Positions 19,043 through 27,799 of a DNA stretch of 48,053 bases are shown here, piece after piece. Source of the stretch: Alkalibacter mobilis. GTDB lineage: Bacteria > Bacillota > Clostridia > Eubacteriales > Alkalibacteraceae. The translations under genes were made by a program, and so were the position numbers. The notes under the pieces are model-generated. The model searched no databases and was not told the DNA's origin. It was given only the letters and a program-made list of their open reading frames with translations. The stretch is taken from assembly GCF_015594845.1 (NCBI RefSeq), contig NZ_JADNRK010000016.1, positions 1-48,053 of the forward strand, given 5' to 3'. Numbering within the stretch: position 1 is the stretch's first letter; each line of letters starts with the position of its first letter.

Positions 19043-19366
19043 ATGATTGAATGTAATTTTCAAAGAGAAGACGGGATGATAAAATCCCTGGTTGTAAATG
19101 GGCACAGCGGCTACGATGATATCGGAAAAGATATTGTATGTGCGGCAGTGTCGACACTGACTATTTCGGCTATAAACGGATTGTTGGAATATGTTAAGCT
19201 TGACTTTTACTATAAAGTCAACGAAGACGGATTTGCTGAATTCAGGATTCCGGAAATATATGACGACAAGCAATTTATTAAAACAAAAGCCATACTGGAA
19301 ACCCTTTATTTGGGGCTTAAGAGTGTGGAAAGTGAATACGAAAGTTATGTGAAAGTTGTAGGTTGA
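19043..19366 (+). CDS. prp: Ribosomal-processing cysteine protease Prp
   Basis: Prp (formerly YsxB) removes the N-terminal extension of L27 in Firmicutes and related bacteria. The product is 107 aa. The catalytic pair is visible as His21 in VVNGHSGYDDIG and Cys33 in GKDIVCAAVSTL. The ATG lies four bases after the rplU stop with only a weak RBS, which suggests translational coupling. Its substrate gene rpmA follows immediately, and that L27 carries the expected cleavable extension. Confidence 0.93.
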   Translation: MIECNFQREDGMIKSLVVNGHSGYDDIGKDIVCAAVSTLTISAINGLLEYVKLDFYYKVNEDGFAEFRIPEIYDDKQFIKTKAILETLYLGLKSVESEYESYVKVVG

Positions 19367-19381
19367 ATGGAGGTGGAACCT

Positions 19382-19669
19382 ATGTTAAAAATGAATCTTC
19401 AGTTATTTGCCCACAAAAAAGGGGTAGGTAGTTCAAGAAACGGACGTGACAGTGAGTCTAAGCGTCTGGGAGTAAAAAGAGCAGATGGACAATTTGTATT
19501 GTCAGGGAATATATTGGTTAGACAAAGAGGTACAAAAATCCACGCTGGCAACAACGTAATGCGAGGCGGAGATGATACACTGTTTGCTGTAGCAGACGGA
19601 GTCGTTAGATTCGAGAGAAAAGGAAAAGACAAAAAACAAGTCAGCGTATATCCTAAAGATGCGATGTAA
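19382..19669 (+). CDS. rpmA: 50S ribosomal protein L27 with cleavable N-terminal extension
   Basis: L27 reaches toward the peptidyl-transferase centre of the 50S subunit. The start ATG 19382 follows RBS GGAGGTGG; an upstream in-frame ATG at 19367 overlaps that RBS. The product is 95 aa. Its N-terminus [18 protein letters not shown] includes a short leader that ends in the Prp consensus, with cleavage expected between Phe and Ala to expose AHKKG. The body shows [20 protein letters not shown] and [14 protein letters not shown], as in the family. Premature or missing cleavage is lethal in Staphylococcus, so prp and rpmA function as a pair. Confidence 0.97.
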   Translation: MLKMNLQLFAHKKGVGSSRNGRDSESKRLGVKRADGQFVLSGNILVRQRGTKIHAGNNVMRGGDDTLFAVADGVVRFERKGKDKKQVSVYPKDAM

Positions 19670-19676
19670 TTCAAAT

Positions 19677-19705
19677 GACCACCTTCTACAAGGTGGTTGT
19701 TTTTA
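19677..19705 (+). terminator. Terminator after rpmA
   Basis: ACCACCTT (19678-19685), loop CTAC and AAGGTGGT (19690-19697) are followed by TGTTTTTAT. It separates the abundant ribosomal proteins from obgE, which starts 22 bases later. Readthrough probably supplies obgE, since I see no clear second promoter. Confidence 0.85.
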
Positions 19706-19726
19706 TAAATGGAAAGAGTGGTATAA

Positions 19727-21007
19727 ATGTTTGTAGATAGAGTCGAGATATCGGTAAAAGCCGGAAATGGCGGCCATGGTATCGTTGCGTTCAGAAGAGA
19801 AAAATATGTTCCAAACGGAGGACCGGCCGGCGGTGACGGTGGTAACGGAGGAAATGTCATTTTTAGGGTGGATCCCAATTTAAGGACCCTGATTGATTTC
19901 AGATATAAGAGAAAGCATGCCGCTCAAGCCGGTGAAGATGGCGGGAACAGCAATAGAAGCGGAAAAGCCGGTGAGGATCTGATCATAGGAGTTCCGCCGG
20001 GAACGCTTATAAAGGATAAGGAAACTGGCGGGATCATAGCCGATCTGACGGATGTTGGAGAGGAAAAGATAGTAGCCAAGGGTGGAAAAGGCGGAAGGGG
20101 CAATCAACATTTTGCAACTTCTACCAGACAGGCACCAAGGTTCGCAGAAGGTGGAACCAAGGGCGAAGAGCTGAAAGTTGTACTTGAACTAAAATTGTTG
20201 GCTGACGTAGGACTCCTTGGATATCCAAATGTGGGCAAGTCTACTTTTTTGTCGGTTGTGTCCAAGGCAAAACCTAAAATAGCCGATTATCCCTTTACCA
20301 CTATTGTTCCCAACCTGGGTGTAGTAAGTTATAAGGATGGAACAAGTTTTGTCCTTGCCGACATACCGGGACTTATTGAAGGAGCAAACGAAGGAGCGGG
20401 ACTTGGGCATCAATTTTTACGCCATGTGGAAAGAACTAAGATGTTGATACACATTCTTGATGTTTCAGGTCTCACAGGCAGAGATCCTTTGGAGGATTTT
20501 GAAAAAATCAACGGGGAACTTAAAAAACATAATGAAAAATTAGCTGCTAGAAAACAGATAGTTGCCTTGAATAAAACCGACCTGGTTGCTGACGCCGGCG
20601 AGTACGAAAAAATTAAGAGTGAGTTGGAAAAACGCGGATACGAGGTTTTTGTCATTTCAGCCGCAACAATGGATGGAATAGACAAGGTCATAGATCGAAC
20701 CGTCGCCTTGCTGGATGAAATCGGAGAAGTGGAACCCATTTTTGACGAGGAAGAAATGGCTGAAAAAGTTTATAAATTTGAGTCAGATCAGGAGTTTACG
20801 GTAAGAAGGGAAAATGAAGCCTTTGTAGTAGAGGGAGAATTCCTTGAAAAGTTGTTGTTGTCGGTAAACTTTGAAGATTATGACTCTGTTGCATATTTCC
20901 AAAAGATCCTCAAAGAAAAAGGTGTATTCGAGGAGCTTGAAAGAAGAGGCATAGAAGAAGGTCAGACAGTAAAAATACTCGATATAGAGTTTGATTATAT
21001 AAAGTGA
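19727..21007 (+). CDS. obgE: GTPase ObgE/CgtA
   Basis: Obg is an essential ribosome-associated GTPase that acts in 50S assembly and the stress response. The product is 426 aa. The N-terminal glycine-rich Obg fold (AGNGGHGIVAFRREKYVPNGGP.., residues 11 onward) is followed by a G domain with G1 LLGYPNVGKSTFLSVV (near residue 163), G2/G3 DYPFTTIVPNLGVV and LADIPGLIEGA, and G4 LNKTDLV. The C-terminal OCT domain spans about residues 345-426 (YKFESDQEFTVRREN..). It begins a run of ribosome-assembly and metabolic genes (yhbY, nadD, yqeK, rsfS, leuS). Confidence 0.98.
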   Translation: MFVDRVEISVKAGNGGHGIVAFRREKYVPNGGPAGGDGGNGGNVIFRVDPNLRTLIDFRYKRKHAAQAGEDGGNSNRSGKAGEDLIIGVPPGTLIKDKETGGIIADLTDVGEEKIVAKGGKGGRGNQHFATSTRQAPRFAEGGTKGEELKVVLELKLLADVGLLGYPNVGKSTFLSVVSKAKPKIADYPFTTIVPNLGVVSYKDGTSFVLADIPGLIEGANEGAGLGHQFLRHVERTKMLIHILDVSGLTGRDPLEDFEKINGELKKHNEKLAARKQIVALNKTDLVADAGEYEKIKSELEKRGYEVFVISAATMDGIDKVIDRTVALLDEIGEVEPIFDEEEMAEKVYKFESDQEFTVRRENEAFVVEGEFLEKLLLSVNFEDYDSVAYFQKILKEKGVFEELERRGIEEGQTVKILDIEFDYIK

Positions 21008-21030
21008 TAAACTAATGGAGGTTAACAAAA

Positions 21031-21336
21031 ATGTTAACAAGCAAACAAAGAAGTTTTCTCAGGTCTTTGGCAGTAAATGAGCCTGATATCCTGCATGTAG
21101 GCAAGGAAGGTGTAACCGCCAACTTGGTGGTTCAGGCAAAAGATGCATTGAAAAGCAGAGAACTGATAAAAGGCAAGGTACAGCAAAATTGTCTGGAGGA
21201 AGTCAGAGATATAGCAGAACAACTCTCCAGATCTACAGATTCTGACGTGGTTCAAACAATAGGAAATAAGTTTGTCTTGTACAAGCGAAACCATATGGAA
21301 CCCAAAATAGAGTTACCGAAAACCAAAAAAAAATAA
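21031..21336 (+). CDS. yhbY: YhbY-family RNA-binding protein (CRM domain)
   Basis: This small CRM-domain protein associates with pre-50S particles. The product is 101 aa. The N-terminus MLTSKQRSFLRSLAVNEPDI and the core VGKEGVTANLVVQAKDALKS are characteristic. The GxxG-like loop and the C-terminal strand QTIGNKFVLYKRN are present. A basic tail (KTKKK) ends the protein. RBS TGGAGG precedes the ATG. It is coupled to obgE and nadD by short gaps. Confidence 0.93.
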   Translation: MLTSKQRSFLRSLAVNEPDILHVGKEGVTANLVVQAKDALKSRELIKGKVQQNCLEEVRDIAEQLSRSTDSDVVQTIGNKFVLYKRNHMEPKIELPKTKKK

Positions 21337-21351
21337 TTGAGGAGCATTGGA

Positions 21352-21960
21352 ATGAAAAAGTCGAAAATAGGTATTTTAGGCGGAACATTCAATCCAATCC
21401 ACTACGGACACTTGCTTCTGGCGGAATCGGCAAGAGACAGACTTGATTTGGACAAGGTTATTTTCATCCCTACCGGAAACAATCCATTGAAAACAACCGA
21501 TTACGACATCGATGCCGCCCATCGCTACGAAATGACAAAAAGAGGAATTTCCGGAAATGATAATTTCGCGGTCTCAGACATTGAAGTGAAAAGAGAAGGT
21601 TACACGTATACCATAGACACGCTTAAAGAGCTTAAGAAGTCGTATCCTGATGATGACATATACTTTATTGTGGGAGCTGACATCGTATTCGAGATCGATT
21701 CGTGGAAAAGAGCAGATGAGGTATTGAAAATGATAACACTCGTAACCACGTTTCGCCCTGGTTACGATCAGGAAAAGCTCGACAGAAGAGTTGAAGAACT
21801 TCGTGAAATATACAGTACGAGGATAATGAAACTTTTTGCACCGGAAATGGATATTTCATCATCGGAAATAAGATCCAGGGTAAAACACGGTTACTCGATC
21901 AAATATCTCTTGCCTGATGAGGTGGAGAGTTACATATACGAAAATAATTTGTACAGGTAG
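21352..21960 (+). CDS. nadD: Nicotinate-nucleotide adenylyltransferase
   Basis: NadD converts nicotinate mononucleotide and ATP to deamido-NAD, a late step of NAD synthesis. The ATG at 21352 follows RBS GAGGAGC; a TTG at 21337 lies before it. The product is 202 aa. The nucleotidyltransferase motif GGTFNPIHYGHLLLAES (residues 10-26, with the HxGH signature) and the C-terminal SSSEIRSRVKHG (ISSSEIR motif) are intact. FIPTGNNPLK is also typical. It is followed after six bases by yqeK, as in many Firmicutes. Confidence 0.96.
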   Translation: MKKSKIGILGGTFNPIHYGHLLLAESARDRLDLDKVIFIPTGNNPLKTTDYDIDAAHRYEMTKRGISGNDNFAVSDIEVKREGYTYTIDTLKELKKSYPDDDIYFIVGADIVFEIDSWKRADEVLKMITLVTTFRPGYDQEKLDRRVEELREIYSTRIMKLFAPEMDISSSEIRSRVKHGYSIKYLLPDEVESYIYENNLYR

Positions 21961-21966
21961 GTATCC

Positions 21967-22536
21967 ATGGATTATAAAAAACTCAAAGGGAAAGTAAAAG
22001 AAATGATATCCCATAAAAGGTATGTTCATACCCTGGGAGTAGTGGAATCGGCTATAGATCTGGCTGACAGGTATGGCTGTGATATTGAAAAAACAAGGAT
22101 CGCAGCCCTTTGTCACGACTGTGCAAAAAACTTGACAAGAGAAGAACTTTTGGAAAAATCTGAAAGATATGGCTTGGATTTGGATGAAATCGTTTTTTAC
22201 GAAACACAACTCATGCACGGACCTGTAGGGAGTGCAATAGCAAAATTTGAGTTGGGAATCGATGATGAAGAAATCATTTCGGCAATTTCACATCATACCA
22301 CAGGCAAGAAAGAAATGGGACTACTTGAAAAGATAATCTATCTTTCAGATTTTATAGAACCGGGAAGAGATTACACCGGTGTTGAGGAATTAAGAAAACT
22401 TTCCATGGTGGATTTGGACAGGGCGCTGATAATGGCTTTTGACAATACAATCAGGTATGTTTTATCCCTGAACTCTGTCTTGCATCCTAATACCATTGAA
22501 GCAAGAAATAATTTGATAATGAAGATAGGAGGATGA
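21967..22536 (+). CDS. yqeK: HD-domain protein YqeK (diadenosine tetraphosphatase family)
   Basis: YqeK-family HD proteins hydrolyse diadenosine tetraphosphate symmetrically in Gram-positive bacteria. The product is 189 aa. The metal-binding histidines and aspartates are visible as KRYVHTLGVVESA, LCHDCAKN (the HD pair, near residue 50), MHGPVGS, SHHTTGKKEMG and LSDFIEPGRDY. No domain is missing. It lies between nadD and rsfS, the conserved location. Confidence 0.93.
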   Translation: MDYKKLKGKVKEMISHKRYVHTLGVVESAIDLADRYGCDIEKTRIAALCHDCAKNLTREELLEKSERYGLDLDEIVFYETQLMHGPVGSAIAKFELGIDDEEIISAISHHTTGKKEMGLLEKIIYLSDFIEPGRDYTGVEELRKLSMVDLDRALIMAFDNTIRYVLSLNSVLHPNTIEARNNLIMKIGG

Positions 22537-22539
22537 AAA

Positions 22540-22878
22540 TTGGATCAGAAAACAAATGAGTTCGCATTGAAAATCAAAGATTGGATAGAGGCGAAAAACG
22601 GGACTGAAATCGAAATAATAGATGTTGGCGAACTGACTACAATGACGGATGCATTCGTTATTGCAAGCGGATCTTCAACGATAAATGTAAAAGCAATTGC
22701 AGAACACGTTGAGGAAATGGCATCAAAAGAGGGAACCGAGCCTTTGAGTTATGAAGGAAGACAAGGTGGAAGATGGATACTTATCGATTTCAACAGTGTC
22801 ATAGTTCATATATTTCTCGACGAAGAAAGAAAATTCTACGACTTGGAAAGACTTTGGACCGACGGGAAGAGGATCTGA
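22540..22878 (+). CDS. rsfS: Ribosomal silencing factor RsfS
   Basis: RsfS (DUF143) binds L14 on the 50S subunit and blocks subunit joining during starvation. The product is 112 aa, the normal length. The start is TTG 22540, eight bases after the RBS AGGAGG; the nearby ATG at 22533 is in another frame and overlaps the yqeK stop. Family features are VGELTTMTDAFVIASGSST, EGRQGGRWILIDFNSVIVHIF and the C-terminal RKFYDLERLW. It follows yqeK by three bases and precedes leuS by 38. Confidence 0.94.
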   Translation: MDQKTNEFALKIKDWIEAKNGTEIEIIDVGELTTMTDAFVIASGSSTINVKAIAEHVEEMASKEGTEPLSYEGRQGGRWILIDFNSVIVHIFLDEERKFYDLERLWTDGKRI

Positions 22879-22916
22879 CGAAACACACGACCAACAACTA
22901 AACTAGGAGGTTATCG

Positions 22917-25328
22917 ATGAAGTCATATAATTACAAGACTATTGAGGAAAAGTGGCAAAAGATATGGGAAGAGAAAGAAATCTTTAAAGCTGTTGATTTT
23001 TCAGATAAGCCGAAATTTTACGGTCTGGTTGAGTTTCCCTACCCATCAGGTGTAGGTCTTCATGTTGGACACGTTAGAGCCTACACTTCTTTGGAGGTGA
23101 TTTCCAGAAAAAGAAGACTGGAAGGTTACAATGTGCTTTTCCCAATCGGTTGGGATGCGTTTGGTCTTCCCACTGAAAACTATGCCATACAAACTGGAAG
23201 ACATCCAAGGCTTGTTACTGATGAAAATATAAAGGTATTTACACAGCAGCTTAAGGAGATAGGATATTCCTTCGACTGGGACAGAACTGTAGATACTACT
23301 GATCCAAATTACTACAAGTGGACACAGTGGATATTTTTAAAGTTGTTCGAGAATGACTTGGCTTTTAAAAACAAAACATACGTAAATTTTTGCAACGACT
23401 GCAAGGTGGTGTTGGCAAACGAAGAATCTCAGGATGGAGTTTGCGACAGATGCGGAAGCGAAGTCGTTCAAATGGAAAAGGACGTATGGTTCTTGAAAAT
23501 AAGGGAATATGCGGAGAAGCTTTTAGAAGGTCTTGACACTGTCGACTTTCCTCAAAGGATCAAGTTGGAGCAGGAAAACTGGATCGGCAAGTCCACTGGA
23601 GCAGAAGTTGATTTCGAGATCAATGGTGTAGATGACAAGCTGACTGTTTTCACTACGAGACCCGATACTTTGTATGGAGTTACATTCATGGTAGTCGCTC
23701 CAGAACATCCTCTTATAGAAAAGTACAATGACAAGATAGAAAATACCGACGAAATAAAACTTTACCAGGAGCAGGCAAGAAAGAAGACTGAATTTGAAAG
23801 AGTGCAGCTTGCGAAAGATAAAAGCGGAGTTGAAATCAAGGGAATAAAAGTCAAGAATCCATTAAATGGAGAACTTGTTCCCATATGGGTGGCAGATTAC
23901 GTAATGATGGGATATGGGACAGGAGCAATAATGGCTGTTCCAGGTCACGACACCAGAGACTGGGAATTTGCCAGAAAGTTTGATATCCCCATTGTCGAAG
24001 TCATTGGCGGAGGCAACGTTGAAGAGGAGGCCTTCACTGATATTGAAAAAGGGATCCTAGTCAATTCGGATTTGATCAATGGACTCAATGTGCAGGATGC
24101 AAAAACCAAAATCATGGATCATCTTGAAAGCAGTGGTTTGGGAAAAAGAACGGTCAACTACAAGATGAAGGATTGGGCTTTCAACAGGCAAAGATACTGG
24201 GGCGAGCCGATACCCATCATACATTGTTCAAAATGTGGAATGGTAGGTGTGCCTGAAGATGAACTGCCGGTGATGTTGCCGGAAGTCGACAACTACAAAC
24301 CGACTGAAACAGGAGAGTCCCCACTTGCACTTATTGAAGACTGGGTGAATACCACTTGTCCCAAGTGCGGAGGAGAAGCCAAGAGAGAAACTGACACCAT
24401 GCCCCAATGGGCGGGTTCAAGCTGGTATTTTCTAAGATACATGGATGCACGCAATGATAAAAGATTTGCAGGGGAAGACAAGCTTGATTACTGGCAACAG
24501 GTAGACTGGTACAATGGTGGAATGGAGCATGTTACCAGACACCTTATATACTCAAGATTCTGGCATAGATTCCTTTACGATCTGGGATACGTACCTACAC
24601 CGGAACCATACGCAAAGAGAAGTGCCCAGGGACTGATACTCGGAGCTGATGGAGAAAAGATGTCCAAATCTAGAGGTAATGTTATAAATCCCAGGGATAT
24701 CATAGGAGAATATGGTGCTGATACGCTCAGGACCTATATCATGTTTATAGGTGATTATGAAAAGCCTGCGCCATGGTCTGACAATGGTGTCAAGGGTTGC
24801 AAGAGATTTCTGGATAGATTGTGGAAACTTCAAGAAATACTTGAAGATGGAGATAATTATTCTAAAGAGAATGAAGTCTTGATGAACAAAACCATCAAAA
24901 AAGTTACCGAAGATTATGAAAATCTAAAATTCAACACCGCAATAGCAGCCATGATGAGCATGATCAACGAGATCAACGCCAAAGGTTCCATAAACAAAAG
25001 AGAATTTTCGGACTTGTTGTTGTTGTTAAATCCCGTTGCACCGCATATTACGGAAGAATTGTGGCAACTTGCAGGCAACGAGGGAATGCTTCATGAAAGG
25101 TCGTGGCCCGAATTCGATGAATCTAAAACAGTTGAAGATATCATTGAAATGGCTGTGCAAATTAATGGAAAAGTCAGAGGAAAGATCATGCTTCCATTGA
25201 AGAGTACACAGCAAGAGGCAAACAAGATTGCAATGGAAGATGACGTGATCAAGTCTTATGTAGAAGGCAAATCCATAGTAAAAGAGATATTTGTTCCCGG
25301 AAGAATATACAATATTGTTGTAAAATAA
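22917..25328 (+). CDS. leuS: Leucyl-tRNA synthetase
   Basis: LeuS is a class I synthetase that charges tRNA-Leu. The product is 803 aa, the bacterial length. It shows the HIGH-type motif GLHVGHVRAYT (near residue 46), a zinc module (CNDCKVV...CDRCGSEV), the CP1 editing domain with TTRPDTLYGVTFMVVAPEHP and MAVPGHDTRDWEFA, a second cysteine cluster (CSKCGMVG...CPKCGGEA) and KMSKS as DGEKMSKSRGN (near residue 580). RBS AGGAGG precedes the ATG. No T-box leader fits in the short gap before it. A strong terminator follows. Confidence 0.98.
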   Translation: MKSYNYKTIEEKWQKIWEEKEIFKAVDFSDKPKFYGLVEFPYPSGVGLHVGHVRAYTSLEVISRKRRLEGYNVLFPIGWDAFGLPTENYAIQTGRHPRLVTDENIKVFTQQLKEIGYSFDWDRTVDTTDPNYYKWTQWIFLKLFENDLAFKNKTYVNFCNDCKVVLANEESQDGVCDRCGSEVVQMEKDVWFLKIREYAEKLLEGLDTVDFPQRIKLEQENWIGKSTGAEVDFEINGVDDKLTVFTTRPDTLYGVTFMVVAPEHPLIEKYNDKIENTDEIKLYQEQARKKTEFERVQLAKDKSGVEIKGIKVKNPLNGELVPIWVADYVMMGYGTGAIMAVPGHDTRDWEFARKFDIPIVEVIGGGNVEEEAFTDIEKGILVNSDLINGLNVQDAKTKIMDHLESSGLGKRTVNYKMKDWAFNRQRYWGEPIPIIHCSKCGMVGVPEDELPVMLPEVDNYKPTETGESPLALIEDWVNTTCPKCGGEAKRETDTMPQWAGSSWYFLRYMDARNDKRFAGEDKLDYWQQVDWYNGGMEHVTRHLIYSRFWHRFLYDLGYVPTPEPYAKRSAQGLILGADGEKMSKSRGNVINPRDIIGEYGADTLRTYIMFIGDYEKPAPWSDNGVKGCKRFLDRLWKLQEILEDGDNYSKENEVLMNKTIKKVTEDYENLKFNTAIAAMMSMINEINAKGSINKREFSDLLLLLNPVAPHITEELWQLAGNEGMLHERSWPEFDESKTVEDIIEMAVQINGKVRGKIMLPLKSTQQEANKIAMEDDVIKSYVEGKSIVKEIFVPGRIYNIVVK

Positions 25329-25354
25329 ACAGGAATAACAAAATGAAACCAAGC

Positions 25355-25405
25355 AAGACGTCTGAAAATTCGGAGCTTACAGCCGACAGACGTCTTTTTT
25401 ATTTT
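25355..25405 (+). terminator. Terminator after leuS
   Basis: AAGACGTCTG (25355-25364) pairs perfectly with CAGACGTCTT (25387-25396) and is followed by TTTTATTTTT. It closes the obgE-leuS transcription unit. Confidence 0.93.
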
Positions 25406-25495
25406 TAAAAATAAAAAAAAATTATGAGACATGGTTAATAAATTGACTATCAACTAATTCATTTCAAAATTGTAAATGTTTTCATACTCGCGTTG

Positions 25496-25504
25496 TGTTA
25501 TAAT
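25496..25504 (+). promoter_or_regulatory. Extended -10 promoter of trmL
   Basis: TGT-TATAAT (TG at 25496-25497, TATAAT at 25499-25504) is an extended -10 element 32 bases before the trmL ATG. A convincing -35 is not seen, which is common with this type. Confidence 0.55.
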
Positions 25505-25535
25505 CGGTTTTGAGAAGAGGAAAGGAAAGAAGACA

Positions 25536-26000
25536 ATGAATATAGTATTATTCGAACCGGAGATTCCGCAGAATACCGGTAATATAGCCAGGACATGTGT
25601 TGTTACAGGAAGCAGGCTTCACCTGATAGAACCCATGGGGTTTAGAATTAATGAAAAGCAGGTGAAAAGAGCGGGATTGGATTACTGGGATCTTCTAGAT
25701 TTGGAAATTCACCGCGACTTTGGTGCTTTCGAGGAAAAATATGCAGGCAACACCTTTTATTTCATGAGCACGAAAGGGGACAAATTCTACAGCGACATCA
25801 AATTTGAAGAAAATGACTTCATAATCTTCGGAAAGGAATCGGCTGGTCTGCCTCAGGAGATCCACGAAAAATATTCTGAAAACAGGTTCAGGATCCCCAT
25901 GGTAAAAAACGAAAAAGCCAGATCTCTAAACCTGTCAAACAGCGTTGCCATCGTTCTGTACGAATCACTCAGGCAAAGAGGTTTTAATAATTTAGGATAG
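25536..26000 (+). CDS. trmL: tRNA (cytidine(34)-2'-O)-methyltransferase TrmL
   Basis: TrmL is a SpoU/TrmD-fold (SPOUT) methyltransferase that 2'-O-methylates the wobble base of certain tRNA-Leu species. The start ATG 25536 follows RBS GAAAGGAAAG and gives the family N-terminus MNIVLFEPEIPQNTGNIART. The upstream in-frame extension to 25476 overlaps the promoter. The product is 154 aa. SPOUT motifs are NTGNIARTCVVTG, IIFGKESAGLPQEI (knot region) and IPMVKNEKARSLNLSNSVAI. It is a single gene with its own promoter. LeuS lies just upstream, but a terminator separates them. Confidence 0.93.
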   Translation: MNIVLFEPEIPQNTGNIARTCVVTGSRLHLIEPMGFRINEKQVKRAGLDYWDLLDLEIHRDFGAFEEKYAGNTFYFMSTKGDKFYSDIKFEENDFIIFGKESAGLPQEIHEKYSENRFRIPMVKNEKARSLNLSNSVAIVLYESLRQRGFNNLG

Positions 26001-26106
26001 TCAAATACTTAACGAACTATTTGTTGCTGTTTTGTAAATTTTATTTTAAATTTCTGTTAAATTTGATATTATTATTTACTGTACGAATATTGAATGGAGG
26101 TTGTTT

Positions 26107-27783
26107 ATGACAACGGAGATGATTATTACTCTGATCGGTGGACTGGGTTTGTTCATATACGGAATGAACGTAATGTCGGACGGACTTAAAGCCGTAGCCG
26201 GAGACAGGGTAAAAAAACTATTGGAAGTTCTGACCAACAACAGAATAATGGCTATTCTTGTTGGAACGGTGGTTACTGTAATTGTGCAGAGTTCAAGCAC
26301 CACAACTGTTATGATAATAGGTTTTGTAAATGCCGGAATAATGAATTTGTTCCAGGCAGCAGGTGTTATATTGGGTGCCAACATTGGTACAACTATAACA
26401 GCCCAGATGGTGGCATTGAAAGTGGACCACTTTGCACCAGCTTTCATTGGAATAGGAATGCTGGTAATTCTTCTTGCAAAGAAGAAGAGGCAGAGACAGA
26501 TCGGAGAAGTCATCCTTGGTTTTGGTATCCTGTTTATGGGTATAGGCTTAATGTCGGATACATTAAAGCCACTTAGAGACAATGAGGCATTTGTTGACAT
26601 ACTAATTTCATTCGGACAAAATCCGGTACTTGGTTTGTTGGCCGGGTTGGGAATAACAGCCATAATTCAAAGCAGTAGCGCCACCATTGGTCTTTTGCAG
26701 GCCATAGCGTTGTCAGGAACATTCAATGCTGTTGACGGAATATCTACTTTGGCAATAATTGTACCAATACTTTTGGGAATGAATATTGGAACCTGTGTAA
26801 CCGCAATGCTGTCGAGCATAGGGACGACTATTACTGCGCGAAAGGCAGCCATAATTCACCTTGCCGTCAACATAGTCGGTTCAGTTTGGGTTATGCTCCT
26901 AATGGGGGCGATCACCTTGATAATAAAAGGCGACAATCCAATATACGTATTTATACAATCCATTTCAGGCTACACAGTAATCGATGGCATGAGAGTGCAT
27001 GACGTAACAAAGGAAATCGCAAATACGCATACGCTGTTCAATATTGCCAATACAATAATTCTTTATCCTTTCATGGACCCTATTGTCAGGTTTATAGATA
27101 AATTGATACCTGATAAAACAGAGCACGACGAAAAAGGCCCTCACCTGGATAAGCGTCTTTTGGAAAACCCGTCCGTGGCTCTTGGCCAGGCAGTAAAAGA
27201 AATCACAAGAATGGGAAGGCTGACGAACAAAAATCTTCATACTTCCCTTGAAGCCATTTTGCAAAAGGATGAAGCCAAGTGTGAAAAGGTGTTCAGAAGA
27301 GAGAAGGTCATTAACGACTTTGCAAAAGAAATAACTCAGTTCCTGGTTCTCCTCTCAAATGAAGAACTGCCTGAAGGAAAACAGAGTCAGATGATGGACA
27401 TGTTCAGTTGCGTCCACGACATAGAAAGAATCGGAGATCATGCTGAAAACTTGGCCGAGTTGGCTCAGTACAGGATAGACAACAAGGTAAGTTTCAGCGA
27501 CATGGCTGTGGATGACTTGAAAAAGATGATGGATATGGTTGAAAAAGTATGCCACGACGTTGTAGAAGGACTGGAAGAAGGCGATTCAAAAGCAGCATTA
27601 AGCACTATAAAGCTTGAAGATGAAATCGACGAAATGGAAGAGAAATTGAGAATAAGCCATATTTCCAGACTTAATGAAGGAGTCTGCAATGCACCTTCAG
27701 GAATCATTTTCCTGGATGTTGTCAGCAATCTGGAAAGAATCGGAGACCACGCAACAAATATTGCCGAATATATTTTAAACTGA
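26107..27783 (+). CDS. Na+/phosphate cotransporter family protein with PhoU-like C-terminal domain
   Basis: This is an inner-membrane transporter of the PNaS (NptA/YjbB) family that moves phosphate with sodium. The start ATG 26107 follows RBS TGGAGG; an upstream in-frame codon at 26101 is too close. The product is 558 aa. The two inverted QSSS repeats of the family are visible as IVQSSSTTTVMIIGFVNAG (near residue 61) and IIQSSSATIGLLQAIALSG (near residue 187), set in about eight hydrophobic segments within the first 340 residues. Residues ~360-558 form two PhoU-like helical repeats (DIERIGDHAENLAELA; NLERIGDHATNIAEYI). The direction of transport cannot be read from sequence. It lies 17 bases before trxB. 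Confidence 0.9.
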   Translation: MTTEMIITLIGGLGLFIYGMNVMSDGLKAVAGDRVKKLLEVLTNNRIMAILVGTVVTVIVQSSSTTTVMIIGFVNAGIMNLFQAAGVILGANIGTTITAQMVALKVDHFAPAFIGIGMLVILLAKKKRQRQIGEVILGFGILFMGIGLMSDTLKPLRDNEAFVDILISFGQNPVLGLLAGLGITAIIQSSSATIGLLQAIALSGTFNAVDGISTLAIIVPILLGMNIGTCVTAMLSSIGTTITARKAAIIHLAVNIVGSVWVMLLMGAITLIIKGDNPIYVFIQSISGYTVIDGMRVHDVTKEIANTHTLFNIANTIILYPFMDPIVRFIDKLIPDKTEHDEKGPHLDKRLLENPSVALGQAVKEITRMGRLTNKNLHTSLEAILQKDEAKCEKVFRREKVINDFAKEITQFLVLLSNEELPEGKQSQMMDMFSCVHDIERIGDHAENLAELAQYRIDNKVSFSDMAVDDLKKMMDMVEKVCHDVVEGLEEGDSKAALSTIKLEDEIDEMEEKLRISHISRLNEGVCNAPSGIIFLDVVSNLERIGDHATNIAEYILN

Positions 27784-27799
27784 TATAGGAGGGTGTTAA

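Noticed and set aside
22879-22916. Possible T-box leader in front of leuS
   Set aside because: The gap is only 38 bases and no stem I or T-box sequence is present, so leuS is read through from rsfS.
26001-26106. Possible Pho box or riboswitch before the phosphate cotransporter
   Set aside because: Only a single TGTTAA-like half is seen in a simple AT-rich stretch, with no direct repeats and no structured RNA motif.
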